Source: Synechococcaceae cyanobacterium RL_1_2 (GTDB lineage: Bacteria > Cyanobacteriota > Cyanobacteriia > Cyanobacteriales > JAAUPO01). From it: 6,931 nucleotides of DNA. Location: assembly GCA_012033095.1 (NCBI GenBank), contig JAAUPO010000123.1, positions 1-6,931 on the forward strand, read 5' to 3'. The notes below the pieces were generated by a model that searched no databases, was not told the origin of the DNA, and was given only the letters and a program-made list of their open reading frames with translations. Below are positions 1 through 6,009 of this stretch, one piece after another (the stretch's first letter is position 1; every line of letters starts with the position of its first letter). The position numbers and the translations under genes were made by a program.

Positions 1-71
1 TGGATTTTGGTACTCATACGTCCCTTACTACGACCGATGCCTTGGTCTCCATCTTTTTTTGACTCCAGCAC

Positions 72-201
72 CTAACTACAGGACAAAAACCTTAAACCCT
101 TGCCCCACAATTGCTTTAACGAAATTGGTTGTAATCCTTGTCACGTAAAGCTCTTAGACCTATTTACAGTTTTTTGCCGCAACTTTTGTCCTAGTAGTTA
201 G
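72..201 (+). mobile_element. MITE A1 (130 bp) with 9-bp target duplication
   Basis: This 130-bp non-coding element has terminal inverted repeats: left CTAACTAC-AGGACAAAA, right (reverse complement) CTAACTACTAGGACAAAA. It is flanked by a perfect 9-bp direct repeat, CTCCAGCAC, at 63-71 and 202-210. A second copy of identical length, A2, lies at 519-648. A gap-free comparison by eye gives 22 differences in 130 positions (about 83% identity). The insertion splits the HQHSAG region of the IS5 transposase relic. The transposase that moved it is not in the window. A 9-bp duplication fits several IS families, such as IS4. Confidence 0.9.
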
Positions 202-262
202 CTCCAGCACTATGTTGATGGCCATGCACCACCATGGAATCCAGCATCGCATATTCATTATA

Positions 263-350
263 TAGTCAATTTAATTTAAGATGGGATATTTTTCCTCGAC
301 ATACAATGCTTTCAACTCTATCTATTTCCCCTAATTATTTAAAAAGACTA
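263..350 (+). mobile_element. MITE B1 (88 bp), TA-flanked
   Basis: This AT-rich 88-bp element begins TAGTCAATTTAA and ends TTTAAAAAGACTA, giving short imperfect terminal inverted repeats (TAGTC...GACTA). TA dinucleotides flank it at 261-262 and 351-352. A second copy in the same orientation, B2, lies at 4557-4645. The two share the first 16 and last 26 bases exactly, while their centres have diverged. A TA target is typical of IS630/Tc1-type transposition, which is an inference here. It lies inside the IS5 relic and abuts C1. Confidence 0.8.
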
Positions 351-354
351 TATA

Positions 355-443
355 TAGCAATCCTAAATGAGATGTGGCAATTGAGCACATTGAAAGCCAA
401 GTCTAGTAAGCATCTTCATGGCATGACCTAGTTAGGACTGCTA
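355..443 (+). mobile_element. MITE C1 (89 bp), TA-flanked
   Basis: The left end TAGCAATCCTAA and right end (reverse complement) TAGCAGTCCTAA match at 11 of 12 positions. TA dinucleotides flank the element at 353-354 and 444-445. It is separated from B1 only by the four bases TATA. Its right boundary sits exactly where the relic transposase frame VEAVLSY breaks off. Only one copy is in the window, so the call rests on the inverted termini, the TA flanks and the interrupted gene. Confidence 0.7.
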
Positions 444-518
444 TACGAAAGCACTGCTTCTACAAAGAGACGATTTATTTTTTTTGCTGTCTCCTCAATC
501 GTTTCTTTCCTGCCAGGC

Positions 519-648
519 CTAACGACAGGACAAAAACCTTAAACCCTTGCGACACAAGCACTCTAGCAAAGTTGGCTGTAATCTTTACCTGATAAAGCTC
601 TCAGACATATTTAAAGTTTTTTGACACAACTTTTGTCCTAGTAGTTAG
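519..648 (+). mobile_element. MITE A2 (130 bp) with 9-bp target duplication
   Basis: This is the second copy of the A family, in the same orientation as A1. It begins CTAACGACAGGACAAAA and ends TTTTGTCCTAGTAGTTAG. The perfect 9-bp direct repeat CTGCCAGGC flanks it at 510-518 and 649-657. Its sequence differs from the A1 duplication, so the two are independent insertions. Removing the element and one repeat rejoins the transposase relic in frame as LLPG-RKET, which confirms both borders. Confidence 0.92.
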
Positions 649-780
649 CTGCCAGGCAGTAAATCTTTGATTCTCGGCCATTGGTCATCTCTGAGAGTAA
701 TAACGACTGGAGACCCATAGCACACACCTCTTTTTGAGTATTGAGTCTTAACTTTAGTGTTTGCTTCACTTCCATGTCTA

Positions 781-795
781 TTTGATGACACGCCC
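781..795 (-). mobile_element. Terminal end of the IS5-family relic
   Basis: Read on the minus strand this is GGGCGTGTCATCAAA, directly flanked by TA at 796-797. It lies about 56 bp upstream of the relic transposase start at 725, as expected for an IS terminus plus short leader. Element D1 at 2659 begins with the same GGGCGTGTCATC and is also bounded by TA, which supports this as a true transposon end with a 2-bp TA target. The other end of the IS lies off the left edge. Confidence 0.75.
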
Positions 796-873
796 TAAAT
801 AATGGGAATAAAACTGGCTGTAATGCTGACTAAATGGGAAAATTTTAATTTCCGGATAAAAAATCTATTTTTT

Positions 874-902
874 TTGTTCAAAAATTTTAGGTGGCACATT
901 AT
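874..902 (+). promoter_or_regulatory. Possible promoter for the hetZ-family gene
   Basis: TTGTTC at 874-879 and CATTAT at 897-902 are separated by 17 bp, giving a loose sigma-70-like promoter about 90 bp upstream of the start codon. Both boxes are poor matches in AT-rich DNA, so this is a weak suggestion. Confidence 0.25.
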
Positions 903-925
903 TTTAGACCAGTTAAGGAAATATT

Positions 926-955
926 CTCCATAATTTTGGAGTCTAAGCCATAGAC
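926..955 (+). promoter_or_regulatory. Two adjoining inverted repeats in the hetZ leader
   Basis: CTCCA (926-930) and TGGAG (937-941) form a perfect inverted repeat around TAATTT. Immediately following, GTCTA (941-945) and TAGAC (951-955) form a second one around AGCCA. They end 37 bp before the hetZ ATG. They could be a regulator's operator or alternative RNA hairpins. The stretch GGAGTCTAAGCC shares the GTCTAA core of the HetR target known upstream of heterocyst genes, but the flanking palindrome is not kept, so HetR control is only a speculation. Confidence 0.35.
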
Positions 956-992
956 ATCTATCTACCTCAAATCATTAATTAGGGCCTTTACC

Positions 993-2195
993 ATGAATAC
1001 TAACTTTCTTAATTGTGAAGCAATTGAACAAGATCCCTTTGTTGAACCCACTGACCCTAAAGAATTGGAGCTGACCCAGGATTTAGAGTTAATTTTTGAA
1101 CAGGAATTAACTGCTCAAGTGGAATCCCGTCAGACGGCTATTAAGAGTGTTAGTGCTCGCATTGCGAAGGAAGTTACTCGCATTTGCGAAAAAAGCCAAC
1201 GCATCCAGCGATCGGGGGAAATCAGATATTGGGAATTGTCCCTAGGCCGTCAACGTATCCAAAAATGCTTACATTTCTATAAGCTTGGCTCGAAAAAAGC
1301 ACGGGTAGAGCTACACAATAAATTAAGTGTGATCGTTTACCGTTATATTGCCCCTAGTTCGGCTCACCTGGGTTTTAATGGACGATATAATTTAATTGAG
1401 GATTTTCTTCAGGATTTTTACGCGGAATCCCTAAAGTTGTTTCGGCGAGAACATCATATGGAGGAGGAGTATCAACCCCGGGGACTGCTTGCCCTAGCTG
1501 AATATATGGCTTTTACGGAACAGTATGCTAAACGCCGTATCCACCTGCGACCAGGCTATTCCCAGCAGTTAATTATTTTGCGGGCCCAAACCTTTGCCCG
1601 TCGTTTACCCAAAGAGGCGGTGGTGGACATTGAGCAGGCCACGGAGTTTAGTAAGGGGGAGGATGGGGGCGATTCTGCTAAATCAAGTCTTTGGCATGAG
1701 CTACGGCAAAAATTGGTGGCGGATGTAGATGATGGGGATCAACCGGTGATCCGCGATCGCTTACTTAATGCGTTGTACACCTATTTAACGGATCATGGCT
1801 ATCAAGATTGTGCGGATTATTTAACCCTTAAATTAGAGGATCTAACCGCTAGTGAAATCGATGAAATTTTGAATATTACTCCCCGTCAAAGGGATTATTT
1901 GCAACAACGGTTTAAATATCATGTGGAAAAATTTGCTCGCTCTTCCCATTGGGAATTAGTTCATCAATGGCTAGGGGCTGACCTCGACCATCGTTTAGGT
2001 ATGACCTATAGTCAGTGGGAACAATTCCACAAAACCCTGGAACCGGTACAGCAACAAATTTTAGAGTTGAAGCGGGCCAAGGAACTCAGCGATCGCGACA
2101 TTGCGAAAACTATTGGATTGACCCTGAAAAAGATAGAAAAACAATGGTCTAAAATCCTTGAGCAAGCTTGGCAAATCCGCAATGAACCTAGTTAA
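993..2195 (+). CDS. hetZ: HetZ-family regulatory protein
   Basis: The 400-residue cytoplasmic protein matches the length and remembered sequence pattern of cyanobacterial HetZ/HetZ-related proteins (Anabaena HetZ is about 400 aa). HetZ acts early in heterocyst differentiation in filamentous species. Residues 1-45 are acidic and variable. Residues 129-182, with NLIEDFLQDFYAESLKLFRR and LAEYMAFTEQYAKRRI, resemble the conserved helical core. Residues 215-232 are a Gly/Asp-rich linker. Residues 350-395 (LEPVQQQILELKRAKELSDR, then DIAKTIGLTLKKIEKQW) look like a sigma-region-4-type helix-turn-helix, suggesting DNA binding. No membrane segment is seen. ATG 993 is the first start after the leader and no strong Shine-Dalgarno is visible. 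No patU-like gene follows. If the host does not form heterocysts, the role is unknown. A HetZ-like paralogue family is the main alternative. Confidence 0.8.
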   Translation: MNTNFLNCEAIEQDPFVEPTDPKELELTQDLELIFEQELTAQVESRQTAIKSVSARIAKEVTRICEKSQRIQRSGEIRYWELSLGRQRIQKCLHFYKLGSKKARVELHNKLSVIVYRYIAPSSAHLGFNGRYNLIEDFLQDFYAESLKLFRREHHMEEEYQPRGLLALAEYMAFTEQYAKRRIHLRPGYSQQLIILRAQTFARRLPKEAVVDIEQATEFSKGEDGGDSAKSSLWHELRQKLVADVDDGDQPVIRDRLLNALYTYLTDHGYQDCADYLTLKLEDLTASEIDEILNITPRQRDYLQQRFKYHVEKFARSSHWELVHQWLGADLDHRLGMTYSQWEQFHKTLEPVQQQILELKRAKELSDRDIAKTIGLTLKKIEKQWSKILEQAWQIRNEPS

Positions 2196-2198
2196 ATT

Positions 2199-2310
2199 AG
2201 GACTTACGCCCAAGCCCCCTAAATCCCCCAAGGATGGTGGACTTGCTTGAACGATTATCCCCAAATATCCTGGTTCCCAGGACAGCGTCGAAATTGTTGC
2301 GTAAAGTCCT
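2199..2310 (+). mobile_element. Putative MITE E (112 bp) directly behind hetZ
   Basis: The left end AGGACTTACGCCCAA (2199-2213) and the right end, read in reverse complement as AGGACTTTACGCAACAA (2310-2294), form imperfect terminal inverted repeats. It starts three bases after the hetZ stop codon. A perfect 6-bp stem, TCCTGG/CCAGGA with a 3-base loop (2268-2282), lies in its interior and may give an RNA hairpin after hetZ. No T-run follows, so it is not a classical terminator. No clear target duplication was found and there is no second copy here. Confidence 0.5.
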
Positions 2311-2658
2311 GTAAATATTGGGCAAGCGATCGCACCATGGCCCAGGGGCACAACCCATACCAAATATGAAAATCAACATTGCAGATCCCATAATTAGGGT
2401 TGAGGCAACTCCAAGCCGCTCATCCCATAATCATCAAAGTTAATCTGTCGAATCTGTTTAAACTATCGTTGTTTTTTTATTTGGTGTCACTTAGGAAAAT
2501 GGTTTCAGGACAAGGCTTATCCTGTTCGATCGAGGGGACAGTCCACTGGGGACGACATAAAAACCATCTCCTAAATTACCTTGATCCCCATACCGCTCTA
2601 AAGGTATCTTTTTGTTAGATTATTAAATTATCAAATTAAATTATCAAATTAATTATTA
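2311..2658. other. Non-coding stretch between putative MITE E and element D1
   Basis: No convincing gene is seen. Open frames here (a minus frame around 2391-2197 and a plus frame from 2400) overlap element E or have no recognisable motifs. A HIP1 octamer lies at 2326-2333. AGGACAA/TTATCCT near 2509-2525 makes a short imperfect hairpin. The right end is strongly AT-rich and holds a tandem repeat. Confidence 0.6.
2623..2652 (+). repeat. AT-rich 13-bp tandem repeat
   Basis: The unit TTAAATTATCAAA occurs twice in direct succession (2623-2635, 2636-2648), followed by a partial TTAA. It abuts the TA target of element D1. No function is apparent. Confidence 0.8.
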
Positions 2659-2779
2659 GGGCGTGTCATCCATTAGCGTTAAAACGTTGATCCTGAGCCA
2701 GGTTTAGAAAATATAGTTTATAGTTTTAAACTAAAATCCTTAGCTAAGAAGAGTTTCAGGTTTGAATGATGACAGTCCC
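2659..2779 (+). mobile_element. MITE D1 (121 bp), ends like the IS5 relic
   Basis: The left end GGGCGTGTCATCCATT and the right end, in reverse complement GGGACTGTCATCATTC, are imperfect inverted repeats. TA flanks both sides (2657-2658 and 2780-2781). The left end matches the IS5-family relic terminus at 795-781 through GGGCGTGTCATC. This suggests a non-autonomous derivative mobilised by that IS group. The interior is AT-rich and non-coding. Confidence 0.75.
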
Positions 2780-2838
2780 TAAATTACCCTAAATTAAATT
2801 AGATTTACCATAATCCTCGTGCCTAAGGGCTAATCCCT

Positions 2839-3027
2839 GTGACTAAACTGATCCTCACCACGATCGCTAAAATTTTGCTGTTATCCATCGCCATTTCCCT
2901 TGGGATTAAATCTAGTTCCCACCTAGGGACAGTGCAAGGAAATAACGCGATCGCGATAGTTATGATCTTGACCCCAAGCGTAATCCTGGCATTGTTGTTT
3001 TGGCAGCGACAATCATCCCCATCCTAG
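2839..3027 (+). CDS. Putative small two-helix membrane protein
   Basis: A GTG-started frame encodes 62 residues. Two hydrophobic segments (about 4-23 and 38-55) are joined by a short polar loop, and the protein ends in the polar tail WQRQSSPS. This layout fits a small integral membrane protein. AAGGG about 11 bases upstream of the GTG is a plausible ribosome site. The coding stretch contains a HIP1 octamer at 2947-2954, as is common in cyanobacterial genes. It lies 129 bp upstream of the AI-2E transporter gene in the same direction, which may be coincidental. I do not recognise a named family. The two clean helices favour a real gene, but the length leaves doubt. Confidence 0.55.
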   Translation: MTKLILTTIAKILLLSIAISLGIKSSSHLGTVQGNNAIAIVMILTPSVILALLFWQRQSSPS

Positions 3028-3156
3028 GCAAAACCACCAAAGATCGCAGATACCATCCATCGTGCTTAAGCTTTAATAACATTTTTCAAGTTTAATTTTG
3101 ATCCCCCACAAAATTAATTACAATCACTGTACATAAAATTTTGGGGGTCAGCGATC

Positions 3157-4352
3157 GTGAATTTTGGCAAATGGTTTGGATTTATAATAATTGTCATTTC
3201 CCTATATGTACTCTGGGAAATCAGGCAATTACTATTACTAATCTTCACAGCAATTATTCTTGCCAATGCCCTTACTCTCCTCGTCAATCAAGTGCAAAGC
3301 TTAGGAGAGAAGATTGTTAGCCGTCTTGGTTTAAAACCTATTGCCGGTCATATCGGCCGGGGGTATAGTATTGCCCTCAGTTTTGGTCTAGTGGTGCTAG
3401 CGATTTCGATCTTTTTTTCCCTCCTTGCCCCTCCTTTTGTTACACAATTTGAACAATTAACCGAGCTATTTCCCAAAGCAATTAACCAATTAATTGAATT
3501 ACTTGAAGGCTTTAGGGATAACCTCTCCCCTGATACTCAACTACTGCTACCAGATATCAAAGATATTGGGGCCCAACTTACTGCCAAAACGACGGATCTC
3601 GCCCAAACCCTAATCGATCAAGGCTGGTTTGTACTCTCCAATGGGGTAGGCGTATTACTCAATATGCTTTTGCTGTTAGTACTAACGATTATGTTTCTCG
3701 CAGACCCCCAGACCTATAGAAAAGGATTTATTCGATTTTTCCCTCCTTTTATCGGCGGCGGGTAGATGAAATTTTAAGCCTTTGCGATGAAGCCTTAAAA
3801 GGTTGGTTAATTGGCATTTTATTCAATATGCTATTTATCGCCCTGCTTAGCTTTATTGGCCTATTAATTTTAAATATTAGTTTCCCCCTCGCCCTAGCAG
3901 TTTTTGCGGGGTTACTAACTTTTATTCCCAACGTGGGCCCTGCTTTAAGTGTCATTGCCCCCATGGTTATCACCCTCCAAGATGCCCCTTGGAAGGCTTT
4001 AGCCGTACTGATTTTATATATCATAATCCAACAAGTCGAAAGTAATTTTTTAACCCCCTATGTCATGGCCCAACGGGTCAATTTAGCTCCGGCAATTACG
4101 TTACTATCCCAAATTTTCTTTGCTACTTTTTTTGGTTTTTTAGGTTTATTTTTAGCGTTGCCCCTAACGGTGGTGGCCCAGGTTTGGATTCAGCAACTAT
4201 TAATCAAAGATATCCTCGATCGCTGGGATGAGGCTTTACCCCGTACCTTTCCAGTCCAGGCCAATCTCCTAAGCAGTGCTTCTCCCCCACCAGAGATTAG
4301 AGGCTCCTCCTTCACTGTGCCCCAACAACCCTCCGACCAACGCGATCGTTAA
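3157..4352 (+). pseudogene. AI-2E/UPF0118 family membrane transporter, split by one frameshift
   Basis: Two frames together encode one AI-2E family (PF01594-type) membrane protein of about 398 residues, a normal length. The first frame (GTG 3157 to TAG at 3763-3765; GGGGG about 9 bases upstream) carries hydrophobic segments near residues 5-43, 68-91 and 160-183. It ends FFPPF then IGGG-stop. Reading the frame one base back at 3750 gives YRRRVDEILSLCDEALKGW, which continues without a stop to 4352. This second part holds the family's C-terminal features FIPNVGPALSVIAPM and QQVESNFLTPYVMAQR, plus further helices. The break is a loss of one T, T4 where T5 is expected, at 3747-3750. Both halves are otherwise intact, so it is a recent mutation, a sequencing error or, less likely, recoding. 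The family exports small molecules or exchanges ions, and the substrate cannot be told here. Confidence 0.85.
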
Positions 4353-4490
4353 TGGTAAAAATTCCAAAAACTTAAAAAACTGAAAGAAACGGTAGTCCTA
4401 TACAAGTAAGGATCAGGAAGATTAAACCCCTTGATAATCAATTATCCTGGGTCTAAATATCCTTACAGCTTTAGCACTACCAAAAAACTA
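4353..4490. other. Spacer after the transporter gene
   Basis: No gene is seen. GATAAT-CA-ATTATC at 4433-4446 is a perfect but AT-rich inverted repeat. No T-run follows, so it is not a convincing terminator for the transporter gene. Confidence 0.5.
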
Positions 4491-4556
4491 GGGTCTGTAA
4501 TCATTTCAACCTGAAACTCTTCTTAGGAATAAGAAATTAATAACATCTAAAACTTA
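4491..4556 (-). mobile_element. Partial MITE D2, interrupted by B2
   Basis: TA at 4489-4490 is followed by a stretch (4491-4525) that closely matches the reverse complement of the right end of D1 (2779-2745), including CCTGAAACTCTTCTTA. This is therefore a D-family end in the opposite orientation. Similarity fades after about 4525. Element B2 follows at 4557 and appears to have inserted into it. The other D terminus was not found, so the copy is truncated or diverged. Confidence 0.6.
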
Positions 4557-4645
4557 TAGTCAATTTAATTTAGTATGGGGTGGCTGTTCCTCTCAATGGA
4601 ATGTTTTCAGATCTATTTGTTTCCCCTAATTATTTAAAAAGACTA
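4557..4645 (+). mobile_element. MITE B2 (89 bp), TA-flanked
   Basis: This is the second copy of element B1, in the same orientation, with identical outer 16 and 26 bases and a diverged centre. TA flanks it at 4555-4556 and 4646-4647. The two copies have different outer flanks, which defines the ends and shows separate insertions. Confidence 0.85.
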
Positions 4646-4651
4646 TAAATC

Positions 4652-4722
4652 CCCATTAGGTTACCTTCACTCGCAGGAGACCCCATAAATCGCTAAGTTA
4701 TTTAATTCACGATCCTTAGCGA
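4652..4722 (-). repeat. Interspersed repeat F1, inverted relative to F2
   Basis: The 22 bases at 4693-4714 are a perfect inverted copy of 6850-6871 (core GTGAATTAAATAACTTAG). Weaker similarity, roughly two thirds identity by eye, extends about 40 bp on the 4652 side, ending in a shared GTAACC. The pair encloses the permease and phycobilisome-like genes. It could be a dispersed repeat family or a pair of element ends. Confidence 0.6.
4691..4721. other. Hairpin 3' of the lptF/lptG-family gene
   Basis: CGCTAAG (4691-4697) and CTTAGCG (4715-4721) are a perfect 7-bp inverted repeat with a 17-base loop. It begins 18 bp past the stop codon of the minus-strand permease gene and could protect or end its transcript. 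No U-run follows in that direction, so it is not a standard intrinsic terminator. It lies within repeat F1. Confidence 0.35.
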
Positions 4723-4738
4723 AGGGCAATGTTTTTGA

Positions 4739-5854
4739 TCAAATTTTGGCTGATCGCCACATCAGGGTAGATCCCATACTTAGGCCGACAATATTGGGTA
4801 GCCATGCGGCAACAAAAGGAGATACTACCCCCCATACTCCCATGGCAGAAGACAGGAAATTAAATAAATAATAAAAAAAGATAATGCCGATACAGATGCC
4901 AAAGCTAGTGGCTCGGCTAGTATCCTGGGGCCTGACCCCTAGGGCTGCTCCCACTAGACCAAACACGATGCAAATAAAAGGCACTGCTATTTTTTGTTGA
5001 ATGCGCACTTCTAATTTACGGATAGCTTTGACTTCCCCCCCCAACCGCATCAATTCTAGTTGTTGCTGGGCCTGGGAAATAGACATTTCATTAAAATCCC
5101 GAGTGTGTTGGGTTAATTCCATCGGGGCTTTGGGGAGAGCTAACTGTTGATGTTCAAATTGCACTAAATTTTGGGCAGAGCCATCGGAACTAAGAAAGTA
5201 AATGGTGCCATTGTAAAAGTCCCAGAGGTTTTCTTCCGTATTCCATTCTGCGGTGGGGGCGTTAATGATTTGGCTAACTTCGGGTTTAGAGCGATCGAGG
5301 ATGGTCAAATTTTTCATTAGGGTTCCGTCATACTCCTCTGCATAGAATAGACGTACTAGAACGCTCTCCCCATCTTTTTTTTGGTACTCAGGATAGATAA
5401 TATTACGCTCTTTAAGGGTGGTTTTAATGTTGCCAAAAGCTTTATCCATCGTGATACCAGCTTGATAATTGGCCATGGGTGCGACGATGTCATTAACGAT
5501 GAAGGCAAAACCACTAATTAATAACCCCATCAAAAGCGCGGGGATAATTAAGCGATAGGGGTGAATGCCCACACTTTTGAAAGCGATGGTTTCACTATCA
5601 CTGGACAGACGACTATAGGCCATCAGCGTTGCTAATAAGATCGCCATGGGAAATGCTAACACAATAAATTCTGGCATTCTTAAAAACAGCACTTGCATGG
5701 CCATGGACAGGGGAAAGCCATATTCTGTCACCCGCCGCACCATGTCAAATACACTGCCGATCGCGATGCCGAGGGAGGAAAATAACCCCAAACCAAACAG
5801 GAAGGGCAATAACATTTCTTTTAATAAATAGCGATCGAGGATGGATAATCCCAT
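4739..5854 (-). CDS. LptF/LptG (YjgP/YjgQ) family permease
   Basis: The 371-residue inner-membrane protein has the YjgP/YjgQ family layout. Three N-terminal helices lie at about 14-36, 61-81 and 102-124. A periplasmic beta-rich domain spans about 125-275. Three C-terminal helices lie at about 289-307, 317-338 and 340-362. The start MGLSILDRYLLKEMLLPFLF is characteristic. In the Lpt system such subunits pair with the LptB ATPase to extract lipopolysaccharide and pass it to the LptC/LptA bridge. Many cyanobacteria have a single LptF/G-like protein, so I do not choose between the two names. ATG 5854 has AAGGGA about 5 bases upstream, a good ribosome site. The frame is complete and intact. It lies 155 bp downstream of the phycobilisome-domain gene in the same direction, so co-transcription is possible but unproven. 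Confidence 0.9.
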   Translation of the reverse strand: MGLSILDRYLLKEMLLPFLFGLGLFSSLGIAIGSVFDMVRRVTEYGFPLSMAMQVLFLRMPEFIVLAFPMAILLATLMAYSRLSSDSETIAFKSVGIHPYRLIIPALLMGLLISGFAFIVNDIVAPMANYQAGITMDKAFGNIKTTLKERNIIYPEYQKKDGESVLVRLFYAEEYDGTLMKNLTILDRSKPEVSQIINAPTAEWNTEENLWDFYNGTIYFLSSDGSAQNLVQFEHQQLALPKAPMELTQHTRDFNEMSISQAQQQLELMRLGGEVKAIRKLEVRIQQKIAVPFICIVFGLVGAALGVRPQDTSRATSFGICIGIIFFYYLFNFLSSAMGVWGVVSPFVAAWLPNIVGLSMGSTLMWRSAKI

Positions 5855-5881
5855 GAAATCCCTTGAAAATCTGGTGAGCTT

Positions 5882-5896
5882 AATTAATCATTATCA
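5882..5896 (-). promoter_or_regulatory. Weak Fur-box-like sequence upstream of the permease
   Basis: On the minus strand this reads TGATAATGATTAATT, matching the 7-1-7 Fur pattern TGATAAT-N-ATTATCA at about 11 of 14 positions. It lies 28-42 bp before the permease ATG. AT-rich DNA gives such matches by chance, so this is only a pointer. Confidence 0.2.
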
Positions 5897-5961
5897 ATAA
5901 TTGTGACCGCTATTGATCGTAAATGGCACCCCATTGGGTTTGGGCGTGGAAAAATCTAAAG

Positions 5962-5977
5962 GTCAACCAGTCAACCA
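5962..5977 (+). repeat. 8-bp tandem duplication
   Basis: GTCAACCA occurs twice in succession (5962-5969, 5970-5977) in the spacer between the phycobilisome-domain gene and the permease gene. No function is evident. Confidence 0.7.
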
Positions 5978-6009
5978 GTGGTAAGTAGCTTAAAAGAGTT
6001 TGAGTACCC

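Larger units (their letters stand above)
1..725 (-). pseudogene. IS5-family transposase relic, 5' part, interrupted by four MITEs
   Basis: On the minus strand a GTG at 725-723, preceded by an AAGAGG ribosome-site-like sequence, opens a frame reading VVITLRDDQWPRIKDLLPG, the N-terminal signature of IS5-family transposases. Removing MITE A2 (648-519) joins this to RKETIEETAK, and after a frame change in an A8 run to NRLFVEAVLSY. Then come elements C1 and B1. Beyond them the frame resumes as NEYAMLDSMVVHGHQHSAG, matching the family's first catalytic Asp region (usual form MLDSTIVRAHQHSAGA). MITE A1 interrupts here. After a frame change in an A7 run the remnant reads KDGDQGIGRSKGRMSTKIH and leaves the window. 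Compared with the family pattern, roughly 45 residues between VEAVL and NEYAM are missing. The gene is certainly dead. The family assignment is from remembered conserved motifs, not a search. Confidence 0.85.

Noticed and set aside
234..431. 65-aa open frame on the plus strand
   Set aside because: It runs through MITEs B1 and C1 and relic transposase DNA on the opposite strand, and has no family features.
2061..2363. 100-aa minus-strand frame overlapping the hetZ 3' end
   Set aside because: It is antisense to the conserved helix-turn-helix region and crosses element E, so it is a shadow.
2197..2391. 64-aa minus-strand frame with a hydrophobic, Cys-containing start
   Set aside because: It looks briefly like a lipoprotein or membrane leader, but most of it is element E and no conserved pattern follows.
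2400..2618. 72-aa plus-strand frame
   Set aside because: There is no ribosome site, no recognisable motif and a composition like the surrounding spacer.
3749..4024. 91-aa minus-strand frame
   Set aside because: It is antisense to the clearly conserved C-terminal half of the AI-2E transporter.
4433..4446. GATAAT-CA-ATTATC as a terminator
   Set aside because: The stem is AT-only at its core and no T-run follows.
5646..5831. 61-aa plus-strand frame
   Set aside because: It is antisense to the N-terminal membrane helices of the permease gene.
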